From Thermoplasmata archaeon (GTDB lineage: Archaea > Thermoplasmatota > Thermoplasmata > Halarchaeoplasmatales > Halarchaeoplasmataceae): DNA of 53,484 nt. Within the stretch, counting starts at the first letter, position 1. Each line of letters opens with the position of its first letter. The stretch lies in contig PUNG01000033.1 of NCBI GenBank assembly GCA_003551675.1, positions 1 to 53,484 on the forward strand, in the 5' to 3' direction. This document shows positions 26,043 to 35,500 of the stretch, one piece after another. Below the pieces are notes generated by a model, which was not told the origin of the DNA, made no database searches, and was given only the letters and a program-made list of their open reading frames with translations. The position numbers were made by a program, and so were the translations under genes.

Positions 26043-27581
26043 CTACATCCTGGGACCGATCATAGACCATACAAGCAATAATAATATAGAGAAAGAGGCG
26101 ATGTAAGTCAAAGCGGTAGATGCTTTTTCCTGTATGTCCTCTCCGAAGCCCAACTTCTCTGTTATGGCTTCCATCCAATCCTTGAACAATCTCCCTCCGT
26201 CTAGAGGCAGTGCGGGTAGAGCGTTGAACAAGCCAAGCAATATGTTGAGCCAGAGGATCCAGTATAGAGAATTTGCCAGTATCCAGAAAGCGCTACTCGG
26301 TAGCCCACTTAGAGGTCCTCGCACCTCATAAAAACCGGTCAATTCCTCCGGGGCGGGCGACAATCCTAGTAACGGTAGTGAAATATACATCGCCATATTT
26401 TGGACCCGTTCAGTATTAGTATCAGCGCTAGTGATAGGTCTTGCCAATGTTGTGGCATACCAATCCCCCTCCTGGAAACTCATGCCAAGATAATTTACAC
26501 CTATGCCTAATTTGCCATCCTCTCTAACGATCTCAGTGGTTCCATATCGGTATTCTGTATTTTCCTTCCTCCAATAGGTGATGTTTACATCGTGGTCTCT
26601 ATCTTCCAAAATTTTCCGAAAATCCTCTCTGTTCTTTATCTCTTCTCCATCTATATGGGTGACCAAATCACCTAATTCAAGTTCGCCATGGGCAGGTGAG
26701 TCTTCGATGATTCTCACAACCACCATGCCAGGAGTTATGTTGGTATCGAGTTTTTTCTCGCCTCTCCTAGCGGTAACATCCACTCTTCTCAAATCGTTAT
26801 TTTCATCGGTTATGCTCACATTTATATTGTCTATGTCTTCGGAACTTCTCAATGATTGGTTATCGATCTCCATTATATGGTCATATCGGCGCAAACCCGC
26901 TTGGTCTGCGGGAGAGCCTTCGTAAACATCCATCACCATCAAACTATCCTCTTCTGGAACGACGTATCCCATGAAAAGTGTGGAGAATATTATGAAAAGC
27001 ACGACCCCAAAGACGAGATTGGAGGTTGGTCCTGCCGCGAACATCCTGTCTCTTTTGATCCTTTCGGTTTTTTCTATGCTCTCCTCGTCCGGCTCACAGA
27101 ACGCCCCTAGAGGGACCACCATGAAGATCAGACCTAGTGACTTCACTTTCACATCCGCCACCCTGGTCAGTATACCGTGAGAAAATTCGTGGACAATTAT
27201 ACCAACGGCTAGGCTCAAGATACCATACCCTATAGGTATGAATGGATTCACCCCTGGTATCACCAGTATCTCCTGTGCCCTTGGAGCATGCTCCGCCGGT
27301 ACTTCAGTAGCCATCATGGCATTGAAGATCACCATGACCATGATGATAATCATCGCAACCGCCGTGATAATGATCCCAATATCTCCGAATATCTCCCAAA
27401 AGCGTTTCTTCTTTGCTATCCTATCTATGAGGTTCTTGCCTTTCTGGGTTTTCCACATCAAAAAAGGACCTGACAGTTCAAAGTTGAACCGTTCTAGAAT
27501 TTCAAACCTATCTAGTATTAACATAGAAGCGAAAAAGACGACAATTATCAGTAGTGCGATAAATATCCCTGAGCTCAACAT
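26043..27581 (-). CDS. Site-2 protease (M50) with PDZ domains
   Basis: Intramembrane zinc protease. The metal site is HEFSH (131-135) plus NALPALPLDGG near residue 460. Between them lie a hydrophobic helix and two PDZ-like domains (about 215-350, with SPADQAGLRRYDHIMEID and SPAHGELELGDLVTHIDG). The N terminus has a hydrophobic helix and a further pair before the HEFSH helix. Such proteases cleave anchored anti-sigma factors or transcription factors in bacteria; archaeal substrates are unknown. The GGTAA at about 27584-27588 precedes the ATG. Confidence 0.9.
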   Translation of the reverse strand: MLSSGIFIALLIIVVFFASMLILDRFEILERFNFELSGPFLMWKTQKGKNLIDRIAKKKRFWEIFGDIGIIITAVAMIIIMVMVIFNAMMATEVPAEHAPRAQEILVIPGVNPFIPIGYGILSLAVGIIVHEFSHGILTRVADVKVKSLGLIFMVVPLGAFCEPDEESIEKTERIKRDRMFAAGPTSNLVFGVVLFIIFSTLFMGYVVPEEDSLMVMDVYEGSPADQAGLRRYDHIMEIDNQSLRSSEDIDNINVSITDENNDLRRVDVTARRGEKKLDTNITPGMVVVRIIEDSPAHGELELGDLVTHIDGEEIKNREDFRKILEDRDHDVNITYWRKENTEYRYGTTEIVREDGKLGIGVNYLGMSFQEGDWYATTLARPITSADTNTERVQNMAMYISLPLLGLSPAPEELTGFYEVRGPLSGLPSSAFWILANSLYWILWLNILLGLFNALPALPLDGGRLFKDWMEAITEKLGFGEDIQEKASTALTYIASFSILLLLVWSMIGPRM

Positions 27582-27632
27582 TTGTTACCTTACTATCTTC
27601 ATCGGACATCTTTATTTAACTTTTCCCGTCTC

Positions 27633-28898
27633 TTAATTGATTAAAACCATCATTATAAAAGAGATGGTTCCAGTTAGTATCATGGGCCACGCAAGACTTT
27701 TTGCTAGGCCTTTAACATAACCTCTAGCTATGAATATTTTGGAAAAAGAACTCAGTCCGAAGGCTAAAAGTATCGTGGAAATTGCAGTCGATGAACTGAT
27801 CTCTCCACTTGCATACATTGCAGCTAAAGACGCAGATACCGATGTCGTAGATATCAAACCTCCTACCGAAACGATGTAGACTCCAACACTACCGAACTGG
27901 TTTTGAAGTATATATGTAGAAGCCCATACTATGCTAAATATCAGAGCGAATTTTAAGGCAGGTTTCAGAGCGAAGGGGTTCTCTAGGTCCAGATTAACCG
28001 TATCCACTTTAGTTATTTTCTTTTTTATGATGTAGACTGATATCAAGATCGTTAGCACCAATAATACTGCTACTGGCACGGCAAGTTGCACCGCTAAAAT
28101 AATACCTCCCATGACGAAGATTATTATATAATCCCTTATGAACATGGATGCGTTAGTCAGGAGTATACAAACGGTTGAAACGTCTAGAAGACCTGGATTT
28201 TTTTTACATTTTTCGGACATAGAAGCGGTAGCTGCGGCGGAGCTCACTAGACCACCGATGAATGCCGAGAGTTCCATACCTTTACTTGTTCCAAATAGAT
28301 TGATCACGATGTAACTCGTAAAAGATATACTAGAAACGAACAGAACCATCAAAACGGCTTTTGTAGGATCAAAGATTCTACCAGGACCGATAAGAGGGTG
28401 TATCGGACCAAAGGTATATGTGATCGGCAGAACGATGAGAGCTACTGCCAAAAAACGCATAGCGCTTTCCAACTCCTGATCGGATAATAGATCAGCAAAA
28501 CGATGGAGTAATCTTTTACTCGAAACTAGTGAAAGTGTAACCAAGCCTACGAATACAGCGATGAGAGGATATCCAAGACCTATAAAGATGCCGCTCAAAA
28601 ATACGACGAGCAGTGTTATAGAAGTTGTCAGACCGGGCTCGTTATCTAACGTTCGTATCATATTTAGAGACAATATTAAGGATGAAAAAGTCACGACTGT
28701 AGCTATAAGTACAAAAGGCTCGGATTCGAAAAAATCTGCAAATAAAAAACCGACGATACAAACTACGATAAAAGTTCTCATACCCGCACTCTTCGGGCTC
28801 TGCTCCAATCCTGCCCGATAGGACCTCTCAAACCCGATCATCAAGCCTATAAGAATGGCTAAAACCAAAGAAATAACAAAGCTAGGCGTGACGATCAT
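27633..28898 (-). CDS. MgtC/DUF4010 family membrane protein
   Basis: Polytopic membrane protein of 421 residues. The N-terminal part (IGLMIGFERSYRAG...PKSAGMRTF) resembles the MgtC/SapB domain, and the remainder with about eight helices matches DUF4010. Many bacteria and archaea carry it; a role in ion or magnesium homeostasis is suggested but not proved. The ATG at 28898 starts it. It is divergent from cdc48, sharing a spacer of 143 bases. Confidence 0.82.
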   Translation of the reverse strand: MIVTPSFVISLVLAILIGLMIGFERSYRAGLEQSPKSAGMRTFIVVCIVGFLFADFFESEPFVLIATVVTFSSLILSLNMIRTLDNEPGLTTSITLLVVFLSGIFIGLGYPLIAVFVGLVTLSLVSSKRLLHRFADLLSDQELESAMRFLAVALIVLPITYTFGPIHPLIGPGRIFDPTKAVLMVLFVSSISFTSYIVINLFGTSKGMELSAFIGGLVSSAAATASMSEKCKKNPGLLDVSTVCILLTNASMFIRDYIIIFVMGGIILAVQLAVPVAVLLVLTILISVYIIKKKITKVDTVNLDLENPFALKPALKFALIFSIVWASTYILQNQFGSVGVYIVSVGGLISTTSVSASLAAMYASGEISSSTAISTILLAFGLSSFSKIFIARGYVKGLAKSLAWPMILTGTISFIMMVLIN

Positions 28899-28966
28899 AA
28901 AATCGAAAATGCTACTTCGAGTATTAATTCTTTTGATTTAAGAAAAAAGCCAAAGCCAACAAAAGC

Positions 28967-28974
28967 TTTAAATA
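28967..28974 (+). promoter_or_regulatory. TATA box of cdc48
   Basis: TTTAAATA preceded by the purine-rich AAAAGC, a good archaeal BRE/TATA pair. Transcription should start near 28998, giving a leader of about 44 bases. Confidence 0.7.
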
Positions 28975-28990
28975 GGACTGTTATCGTATT

Positions 28991-29023
28991 ATACAACAAC
29001 AATATAACAACATAATGTTGTAT
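28991..29023. promoter_or_regulatory. Operator-like inverted repeat at the cdc48 start site
   Basis: ATACAACA (28991-28998) is the exact inverse of TGTTGTAT (29016-29023). Within it ACAACAT-A-ATGTTGT (29007-29021) is a perfect seven-base-arm palindrome. It overlaps the predicted transcription start, a usual site for repressors. The regulator is unknown. Confidence 0.5.
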
Positions 29024-29041
29024 AGTTTAGAGGTGGAGCCA

Positions 29042-31231
29042 ATGAAAGAAGATGAAAAAGTTCTAAAAGTAGTAGAAGCCAAGTCCAGCGACGTAGGTAG
29101 GGGGTTAGCGAGGATAGATCCTGAAGTGAAAGATAGATTAGGTCTTAAAAGCGGTGACATCATTTTGATCTATGGTAATAAACAGACCGCCGCAAAGGTT
29201 TGGCCCGGAGACGAAAGTGATAGAAATACAGGTACTATCAGGATCGACGGTCCTACCAGACGGAACGCAGGTGTAAAGATAGATGAGAAAGTAGGTATAG
29301 AAAAAGTTGAAACCGTACCAGCTAAGAAGGTCACTTTTGCACCTACTAGACCTGTTAGATTGATGGGAGGCGAAGAGTACCTGAGGAAACAGGCTCTGCG
29401 GGACAGACCCATAACGAAAGGAGATTCGATCACGCTAAACATAATGGGTAATAAGATAGAGCTCATCGTTAAATCATATTCACCTTCAAGAAAAGCAGTT
29501 ATAATCAAACCAGATACAACGGAAGTTTCTATATCTGAAAAACCTATCACCAAGGAGGAAATAGCGAAGGCGCCCATGGTCTCCTATGAAGATATAGGCG
29601 GCCTAGACGAAGAGCTTGAAAAAGTAAGAGAGATGGTAGAATTACCTTTAAGGCATCCTGAGCTCTTCGATAAGGTGGGTATCGAGGCTCCAAAAGGTGT
29701 TCTTTTACATGGTCCACCAGGGACTGGGAAAACACTGATGGCAAAAGCCGTGGCCTCCGAAACGAATGCTAATTTTTTCAACATAAGTGGCCCTGAGATA
29801 ATGTCGAAATATTATGGGGAGAGCGAGGGCCGACTAAGGGAGATATTTGAAGAGGCTGAAGAGAATCAACCTTCCATAATATTCGTAGACGAGCTTGATT
29901 CCATAGCGCCCAAAAGAGACGAGGTGAGCGGAGAAACAGAAAGAAGGATCGTTGCCCAATTACTTTCACTCATGGACGGTCTAGAAGCCCGGGGTAAAGT
30001 CATAGTCATAGGAGCGACTAACAGGGCACACGCCCTTGATCCTGCCCTTCGAAGACCTGGAAGGTTCGATAGAGAGATAGAGATAGGTATGCCTGACCGG
30101 GATGGAAGGAAAGAGGTCTTGGAGATACATACCAGAGGGATGCCCCTAGCCGATGATATAGATATAGAAAAAATAGCTGCTCATACCCATGGTTTCGTGG
30201 GTGCGGATATCGAAGCTCTAGCCAAGGAGTCGGCCATGAGGGCTTTAAGGGAAATTCTTCCCGATATAGATATGGATGCGGAACAGATACCTCCCGAAGT
30301 GATGGAGGCACTGGAGGTGGGCAGGGAACATGTAAATAAGGCTTTGAGAGAAATGGAGCCGTCTACGATGCGAGAGGTGATGGTGGAGACTCCAGACGTG
30401 ACCTGGGAAGACATAGGAGGGCTAGAAGAAGCAAAGCAGGAATTGAAAGAAGCGGTGGAATGGCCCTTACAATTCGAAGATCTCTTTGGTCATATGGGAG
30501 CTGAAGTTCCCAAGGGTATACTATTGAGTGGTCCTCCTGGAACTGGCAAGACCTTGATCGCTAGAGCCGTAGCCAATGAAAGCGAAGCGAACTTCATCTC
30601 AGTAAAAGGTCCAGAGTTCTTTTCTAAGTGGGTCGGTGAGAGCGAAAAAGCCGTCAGAGAAACTTTCAGGAAGGCAAGACAAGCCGCACCCACCATAATA
30701 TTCTTCGATGAGATCGATGCATTAGCACCTGAAAGGGGGAGCAGCCTAGATTCTAACGTGTCGGAAAGAGTGATATCTCAGCTACTCACAGAACTTGACG
30801 GTTTAGAAGCCCTACACGACGTGGTGGTCATAGGTGCAACCAACAGACCAGAATTGATCGATCCAGCTCTACTCAGGCCTGGACGATTCGATAGGAGGAT
30901 AACCATAGGTATGCCGGATAAGGATGCAAGAGAAGAGATCTTCAAGGTGCATACAAAAGACAAGCCTGTAGCGGAAGAAGTAGATATCAAAAACTTGGCG
31001 AAGAAAACCAAAGATATGAGTGGAGCAGATATAGCCTCTATCTGCAATGAAGCGGTGATGCTAGCGATACGGGAATACGTACAAAAAGGCGGTGAGATGG
31101 AGATAGATGAGATAAAAAAGAACGAGATCAAACAGAAACATTTCGATGAAGCTTATCAAAAGAGAAAGGACCAAATGGATGAAAGGGAGAGCGAAGAAGA
31201 CATATCAAAGGGTCCTAGAAGCTATATGTGA
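29042..31231 (+). CDS. CDC48/VCP-like AAA+ ATPase with two AAA domains
   Basis: Hexameric protein unfoldase that feeds substrates to the proteasome. Of 729 residues, 1-180 are the double-psi N domain, the first AAA domain has Walker A GPPGTGKT (224-231) and Walker B FVDELDS (281-287), and the second has Walker A GPPGTGKT (497-504) and Walker B FFDEIDA. The second region of homology and Arg fingers (RPGRFDR in both) are present. I chose ATG 29042, six bases after GAGGTG, over 29015. Single gene with its own promoter and operator-like repeat. Confidence 0.96.
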   Translation: MKEDEKVLKVVEAKSSDVGRGLARIDPEVKDRLGLKSGDIILIYGNKQTAAKVWPGDESDRNTGTIRIDGPTRRNAGVKIDEKVGIEKVETVPAKKVTFAPTRPVRLMGGEEYLRKQALRDRPITKGDSITLNIMGNKIELIVKSYSPSRKAVIIKPDTTEVSISEKPITKEEIAKAPMVSYEDIGGLDEELEKVREMVELPLRHPELFDKVGIEAPKGVLLHGPPGTGKTLMAKAVASETNANFFNISGPEIMSKYYGESEGRLREIFEEAEENQPSIIFVDELDSIAPKRDEVSGETERRIVAQLLSLMDGLEARGKVIVIGATNRAHALDPALRRPGRFDREIEIGMPDRDGRKEVLEIHTRGMPLADDIDIEKIAAHTHGFVGADIEALAKESAMRALREILPDIDMDAEQIPPEVMEALEVGREHVNKALREMEPSTMREVMVETPDVTWEDIGGLEEAKQELKEAVEWPLQFEDLFGHMGAEVPKGILLSGPPGTGKTLIARAVANESEANFISVKGPEFFSKWVGESEKAVRETFRKARQAAPTIIFFDEIDALAPERGSSLDSNVSERVISQLLTELDGLEALHDVVVIGATNRPELIDPALLRPGRFDRRITIGMPDKDAREEIFKVHTKDKPVAEEVDIKNLAKKTKDMSGADIASICNEAVMLAIREYVQKGGEMEIDEIKKNEIKQKHFDEAYQKRKDQMDERESEEDISKGPRSYM

Positions 31232-31245
31232 ACCTCTCGTCCTGG

Positions 31246-31500
31246 CTACAGGAGTCCAAGTATAGATAGTATACGTCCGGCCACTATAGCTACAAATATG
31301 ACGATGCCGACTTGGATAAAACCATCTAGTCTATCTGCGGTGGAACTTCTGATGTAAATACTAGAAAGTTCCCTCGAGATCAAAAGACCTATTAGCAGTA
31401 AGATCACAAAAAGTTGTATGCTTTGCCCTCCGGACAATGCTAGTATAAATGCGATCCATATCGTCATAGATAATGCGATCTTTTGTGCAACCTGCATCAT
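31246..31500 (-). CDS. Small three-helix membrane protein
   Basis: The 84 residues consist of three hydrophobic stretches (MTIWIAFILALSGGQSI, LFVILLLIGLLIS and IQVGIVIFVAIVAGRILSILGLL) joined by short charged loops. I do not recognise the family. Its ATG overlaps the upstream stop as ATGA, so it is made with the preceding membrane protein and may act with it. Confidence 0.65.
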   Translation of the reverse strand: MMQVAQKIALSMTIWIAFILALSGGQSIQLFVILLLIGLLISRELSSIYIRSSTADRLDGFIQVGIVIFVAIVAGRILSILGLL

Positions 31501-32252
31501 ATCTCCTCTAAAGTGTATTTGATATGCTTCCCTTCTTTTTCGAATTTCTTCACTTTTAGATTTTTAGATAAAGACTCTGAAGCAGCGGTCAAATAAGCAC
31601 TGCATATAGGACAACCGGTGCGGGTGCATAGTTTTTCCGCTTCACCCCTCATCTCTTCACAGTAGTCGTCGTAGTCATCAAGAGTGATCCGGACTTTTAT
31701 CACTCCTTTTTCTTTCCTGAGGCTGAAAGATTTTGCTAACCCCATACCCTGTGAAAGATAACCCATAGATTCTCTTCCAGCTTCTATACCTTGTCCTTCG
31801 AGATCGTATTCCATTTTCTCTTTAGCTTCGTCTAAAAGCGGCTTGCCCGGAGGTGATAAAGAAACTCCTGTCCTGCCTCTACCTCCTGAGACTATACTCA
31901 TCTCATCATAAAGGTCTGGAAGATTTTGAAATTCGTCCGCAGATATATAAACTCTAGACTCTGTGAGATTTTTGTGAGGGTATACAAAAGCTCCTTTATC
32001 CGATACATCTAGGTCATCAAGAAGGTAATGTATGGATAAAACGCCGCTTTTCAATCCTGCAACCGCAGTATCCTTTTCAACGGTGGGAATGTGGATTATC
32101 AGCAGTGTAAATATGCCTATGAAAAAGGCCCCTATAGCTGCATTTGTATGATGTGTAAAGAAGAATATGTACACTGAGAGAGACAAAAAGACGACTCCGA
32201 GTATCTTTGAACTGTATTCGGGTCTCAATAACTTCGACATCGATGTTCTCAT
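31497..32252 (-). CDS. Membrane-anchored protein with C-terminal Cys motif
   Basis: The 251 residues start with two hydrophobic helices (VVFLSLSVYIFFF, AIGAFFIGIFTLLIIHI) and continue as a soluble domain of about 190 residues. Near the end it has LCTRTGCPICSAY, three cysteines spaced as in a metal site, after a stretch rich in Asp and Tyr (DDYDDYCEEM, a fourth Cys). No family can be named with confidence. The ATG at 32252 is preferred over a TTG at 32270; a palindromic AT-rich TATA region (32272-32291) lies just upstream, suggesting a leaderless message. Confidence 0.7.
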   Translation of the reverse strand: MRTSMSKLLRPEYSSKILGVVFLSLSVYIFFFTHHTNAAIGAFFIGIFTLLIIHIPTVEKDTAVAGLKSGVLSIHYLLDDLDVSDKGAFVYPHKNLTESRVYISADEFQNLPDLYDEMSIVSGGRGRTGVSLSPPGKPLLDEAKEKMEYDLEGQGIEAGRESMGYLSQGMGLAKSFSLRKEKGVIKVRITLDDYDDYCEEMRGEAEKLCTRTGCPICSAYLTAASESLSKNLKVKKFEKEGKHIKYTLEEI

Positions 32253-32271
32253 CTTAGCAATACCAAACAAT

Positions 32272-32291
32272 CGATAATTATATAATTATCG
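32272..32291. promoter_or_regulatory. Perfect 20-base palindrome covering a minus-strand TATA box
   Basis: The arm CGATAATTAT is followed directly by its inverse. Its AT core would be the TATA box for the gene starting at 32252 (about 25-30 bases away). A protein bound here could block transcription. AT-rich palindromes also arise by chance. Confidence 0.4.
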
Positions 32292-32319
32292 CATTCTAAC
32301 ATCATTCCCGCTCAAATAT

Positions 32320-32526
32320 TCAAGGTCCTTGAGAAACTACACAGTAAGAACTATCCTGGGGCTGCTTCGGTTCAGTCAAAAGAGACAAGCTTATGACCGT
32401 CGTAAATATGACCAGAAGGAAAAATCTGACCCACGTAAATCTTATGATACCGGTCAACAACAGTATCCAGCCCAAAGCCAATATGGCGATGATCATGACA
32501 AACATCTTCAGAACGTTCGGATGCAT
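32320..32526 (-). CDS. Possible small two-helix membrane protein
   Basis: The 68 residues have two hydrophobic stretches, MFVMIIAILALGWILLLTGII and the adjoining VRFFLLVIFTTVISLSLL, and a polar tail. No family recognised. GAGGT lies about nine bases before the ATG at 32526 and the gene follows the large protease by 27 bases on the same strand. The hydrophobic pattern and ribosome site favour a real gene, but short size leaves doubt. Confidence 0.45.
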   Translation of the reverse strand: MHPNVLKMFVMIIAILALGWILLLTGIIRFTWVRFFLLVIFTTVISLSLLTEPKQPQDSSYCVVSQGP

Positions 32527-32553
32527 TTTTTAAAGACCTCTTTTAAATATAGG

Positions 32554-35500
32554 CTATAATTTGTACTTTTTTTCATACCTTCCGTATTTCACAACTCCGT
32601 GTTCTGTTTCCAAATCTCTTAAAGTTTTTCTAGGTGCCTCTTTTTTTCTCCTTTTTAATATAACGAAACCAACTCTTGCTGATATTATGAACAAAACAAC
32701 TATGATCAGTGTGAACAGAGACCAGAGAAGATAGGGAGGTTCAGCGACCTCTACCTCAAAAGATACGCTATCCATAGCTACGTTCCCGGCTCTGTCGTAC
32801 ACTCTGACCTCAACAGTATACTGACCATCTTCCAGGCCATCAAAAGGATAGGACGTGTCAAGTCCAACGTTAATCCAGTCACCATCATTTTCTTTATCGA
32901 TGCGTACTTCGTAATAATCTATTCCGCTCACATCGTCTTTACCTTCCCATTCCACACTGACTTCGGAAGTATCCAATAGGTCTCTGTCTGTGGGATAAGT
33001 GATACGTACCTCGGGAGGTACAGTATCCACAAAGATGATGATATGGTCTTTAGCAAAATATCCTAAATCATCTACAGCTCTGACTTCGATGGTGTGTTCC
33101 CCGTTTTCTAGATCTTCAAAGGTGTACTCCGTAACGTTTCCTACAGATTTCCATTGGATTCCGTCCAACCTTATCTCGTAGTACTCGACTTCGAACACTT
33201 CGTTCAAAAGTTGAATTTGCCATTCGATGCTGATATAATCTCTATCGAAGATAGCCCCGTCTTTAGGATTGATTATATTGACTTCGGCCGCGGGAAGCTC
33301 TACGGTAAAAGTTATAGTATCTCTCGCCCTTCTACCACTTTCGTCCACCGCTCTTATGGACAGTTCGTACTCTCCTTCTTCAAGACCGCTCACTTCATAT
33401 TCCGTTACGTTCCCTATATAGTCCCATCTACCACCACATATCTGAATTTCATGGTACTCCGCGTTTTCTGAAGTCCATCGTATCTCAACGGTATCACCTT
33501 TTATAATCTCGTTGTCTTCCGGCGAAGTTATCTCTACCGATACAGTTTTTATCAAAAAGCTGACCTCGTCATGATCCTTTTCTCCTTCTTCATCTATAGA
33601 ACGAACTTCTACTGTGTATTTACCATCGTCCAATCCCGTATAGGTGTGTTCAGTTTCACGGCCTACATCTTCCCAATCCTTTTCGATAGGTCCTCTCAAT
33701 CTGATCTCGGTGTTATTATGATTCTTACTGAACCACTCGATGGAAGCTCTAGATCGTCTTATGATCTCATCATCCTCAGGTGAAATTATCTCGACGTAGA
33801 TCCCACGATGCACGGAAAAAGTAACCCTGTGGGAAGAAACCGTTCCTTCTTCATCTTCAGCTTCAATTTCAAGAATATATTCTCCGTCTTCCAGATCTTC
33901 AAAGGTGTGGCTGGTAGTTTCATCGGGCTCTATCCATCCCTCTTCGTCTAATCTAATTCTGTAGTCGATCTCACCCTGGCCTCCTTTAGTGTTCCATCGT
34001 GCGGTCACATCCGGTGAAAATATGGTCTCGTCATCGATGGGTTTCAAAAATCTGACACTCAGGTCACCTACTTTTTCCGGTGATGTCAACGGATATCGGT
34101 CCCGGTTTCCGTCACCTGCTATCTCGTAAGATCTATTCCATACTCCATCTATTTCCGAAGCATGGGGATATCTGTAGGTGTAATCTGACCAGTAGTTGCC
34201 TTCAGAGTCGTGATCCCAACTATTGTTTGTATTGTCGAACGCCTGTCCTTCGTAGTCCTCTGGAAAATCTTGATTATATATCTCGTTATGATAAACCGTA
34301 TTGTTGGTTGACCTTGTTAGGTATATACCATAGAAAAGTTGTGGATCGTTATGGGATATGGAATTACCGAATATCAGATTCTTATCCGAAGAAGAAAGAT
34401 ATATGCCGGGCCAGATATTCTCACTAACGTTATTTTCAACCACGGTGTTTCTGTCAGAGTTGGCCATGTATATGCCAGCAGTGTTGTTGAAAAGAGTGTT
34501 GTTCCTGATCTCATTTCCATGAGAATGGCGTAAAGTTATGCTCTGTATCTGATCTCTGATAACGTTATCTCTTATCGTGTTATCATCGGAAAAGCCCAGT
34601 AGGATACCCACGTCCCCTTCATCTATGTTCTGCTGTTCAACAACTATGTTAGTGGAGTTGGCTAGTATCACTTGCCCAGTTTCTCTTGAGATCGTTTTTC
34701 CATCTTCATCTTTAAGGTACAAGATGGGCATATCGTTGATGGTGTTGGATTCATCCATGGAATGTGTGTTCCAATGTTCTACGGTTTGACCTCCAAGAAA
34801 AACTCCGTTCTCCACAAGTTCGTTACTCATGAACTTGTTGTTTTCAGAAGAGAAAAGATAGATCCCATAGCTCACACTATCGGCTATCTTGTTATCTTCT
34901 ATTTCGTTTTCATCTGAAGATGATGATATCCTCAGACCGTAGTAATTATCGATGAGTCTGTTTTCTGACAACCTGTTCAACTCTGAAGAACTCAAGAAAA
35001 ACCCATAGCTGTTTTTGGATAAGTTGTTATGTGATATATCGTTTTGAGAAGACCTTCGCGTATATATACCGTGAGAATTAGATGAAAGAGAGTTCTGCTC
35101 CAAGGAGTTATCGTCAGAATCATCCAACCTGATACCCACGCTGTTGTAGGAATGATTATTGTTAAATAAGGTATTATGGTCGGAAGAATCAAGAAGGATG
35201 CCTTCGTTATTGTTCACTCCGTGATTATCTGATAACTCGTTTCTGTTAGAATCTTCTAATAGGATGCCCTCTCCGTAGGTAGGATAGCGGAATTTAGAAA
35301 CGTTGTTTTCACGGATAACATTGTTGTTAGAATTGGATAGATATATGCCGGCGTGGTTGTTTATACAGGTGTTGTTGATTATCACGTTATTTTCCGACCT
35401 ATCTAATCGGATACCATACGAATTTGATTTTACTTCGTTATCATATATCTCTCCGTTCATGGTTTCATAAAGGTATATGCCGCTGTTCCCTGCATCCTGA

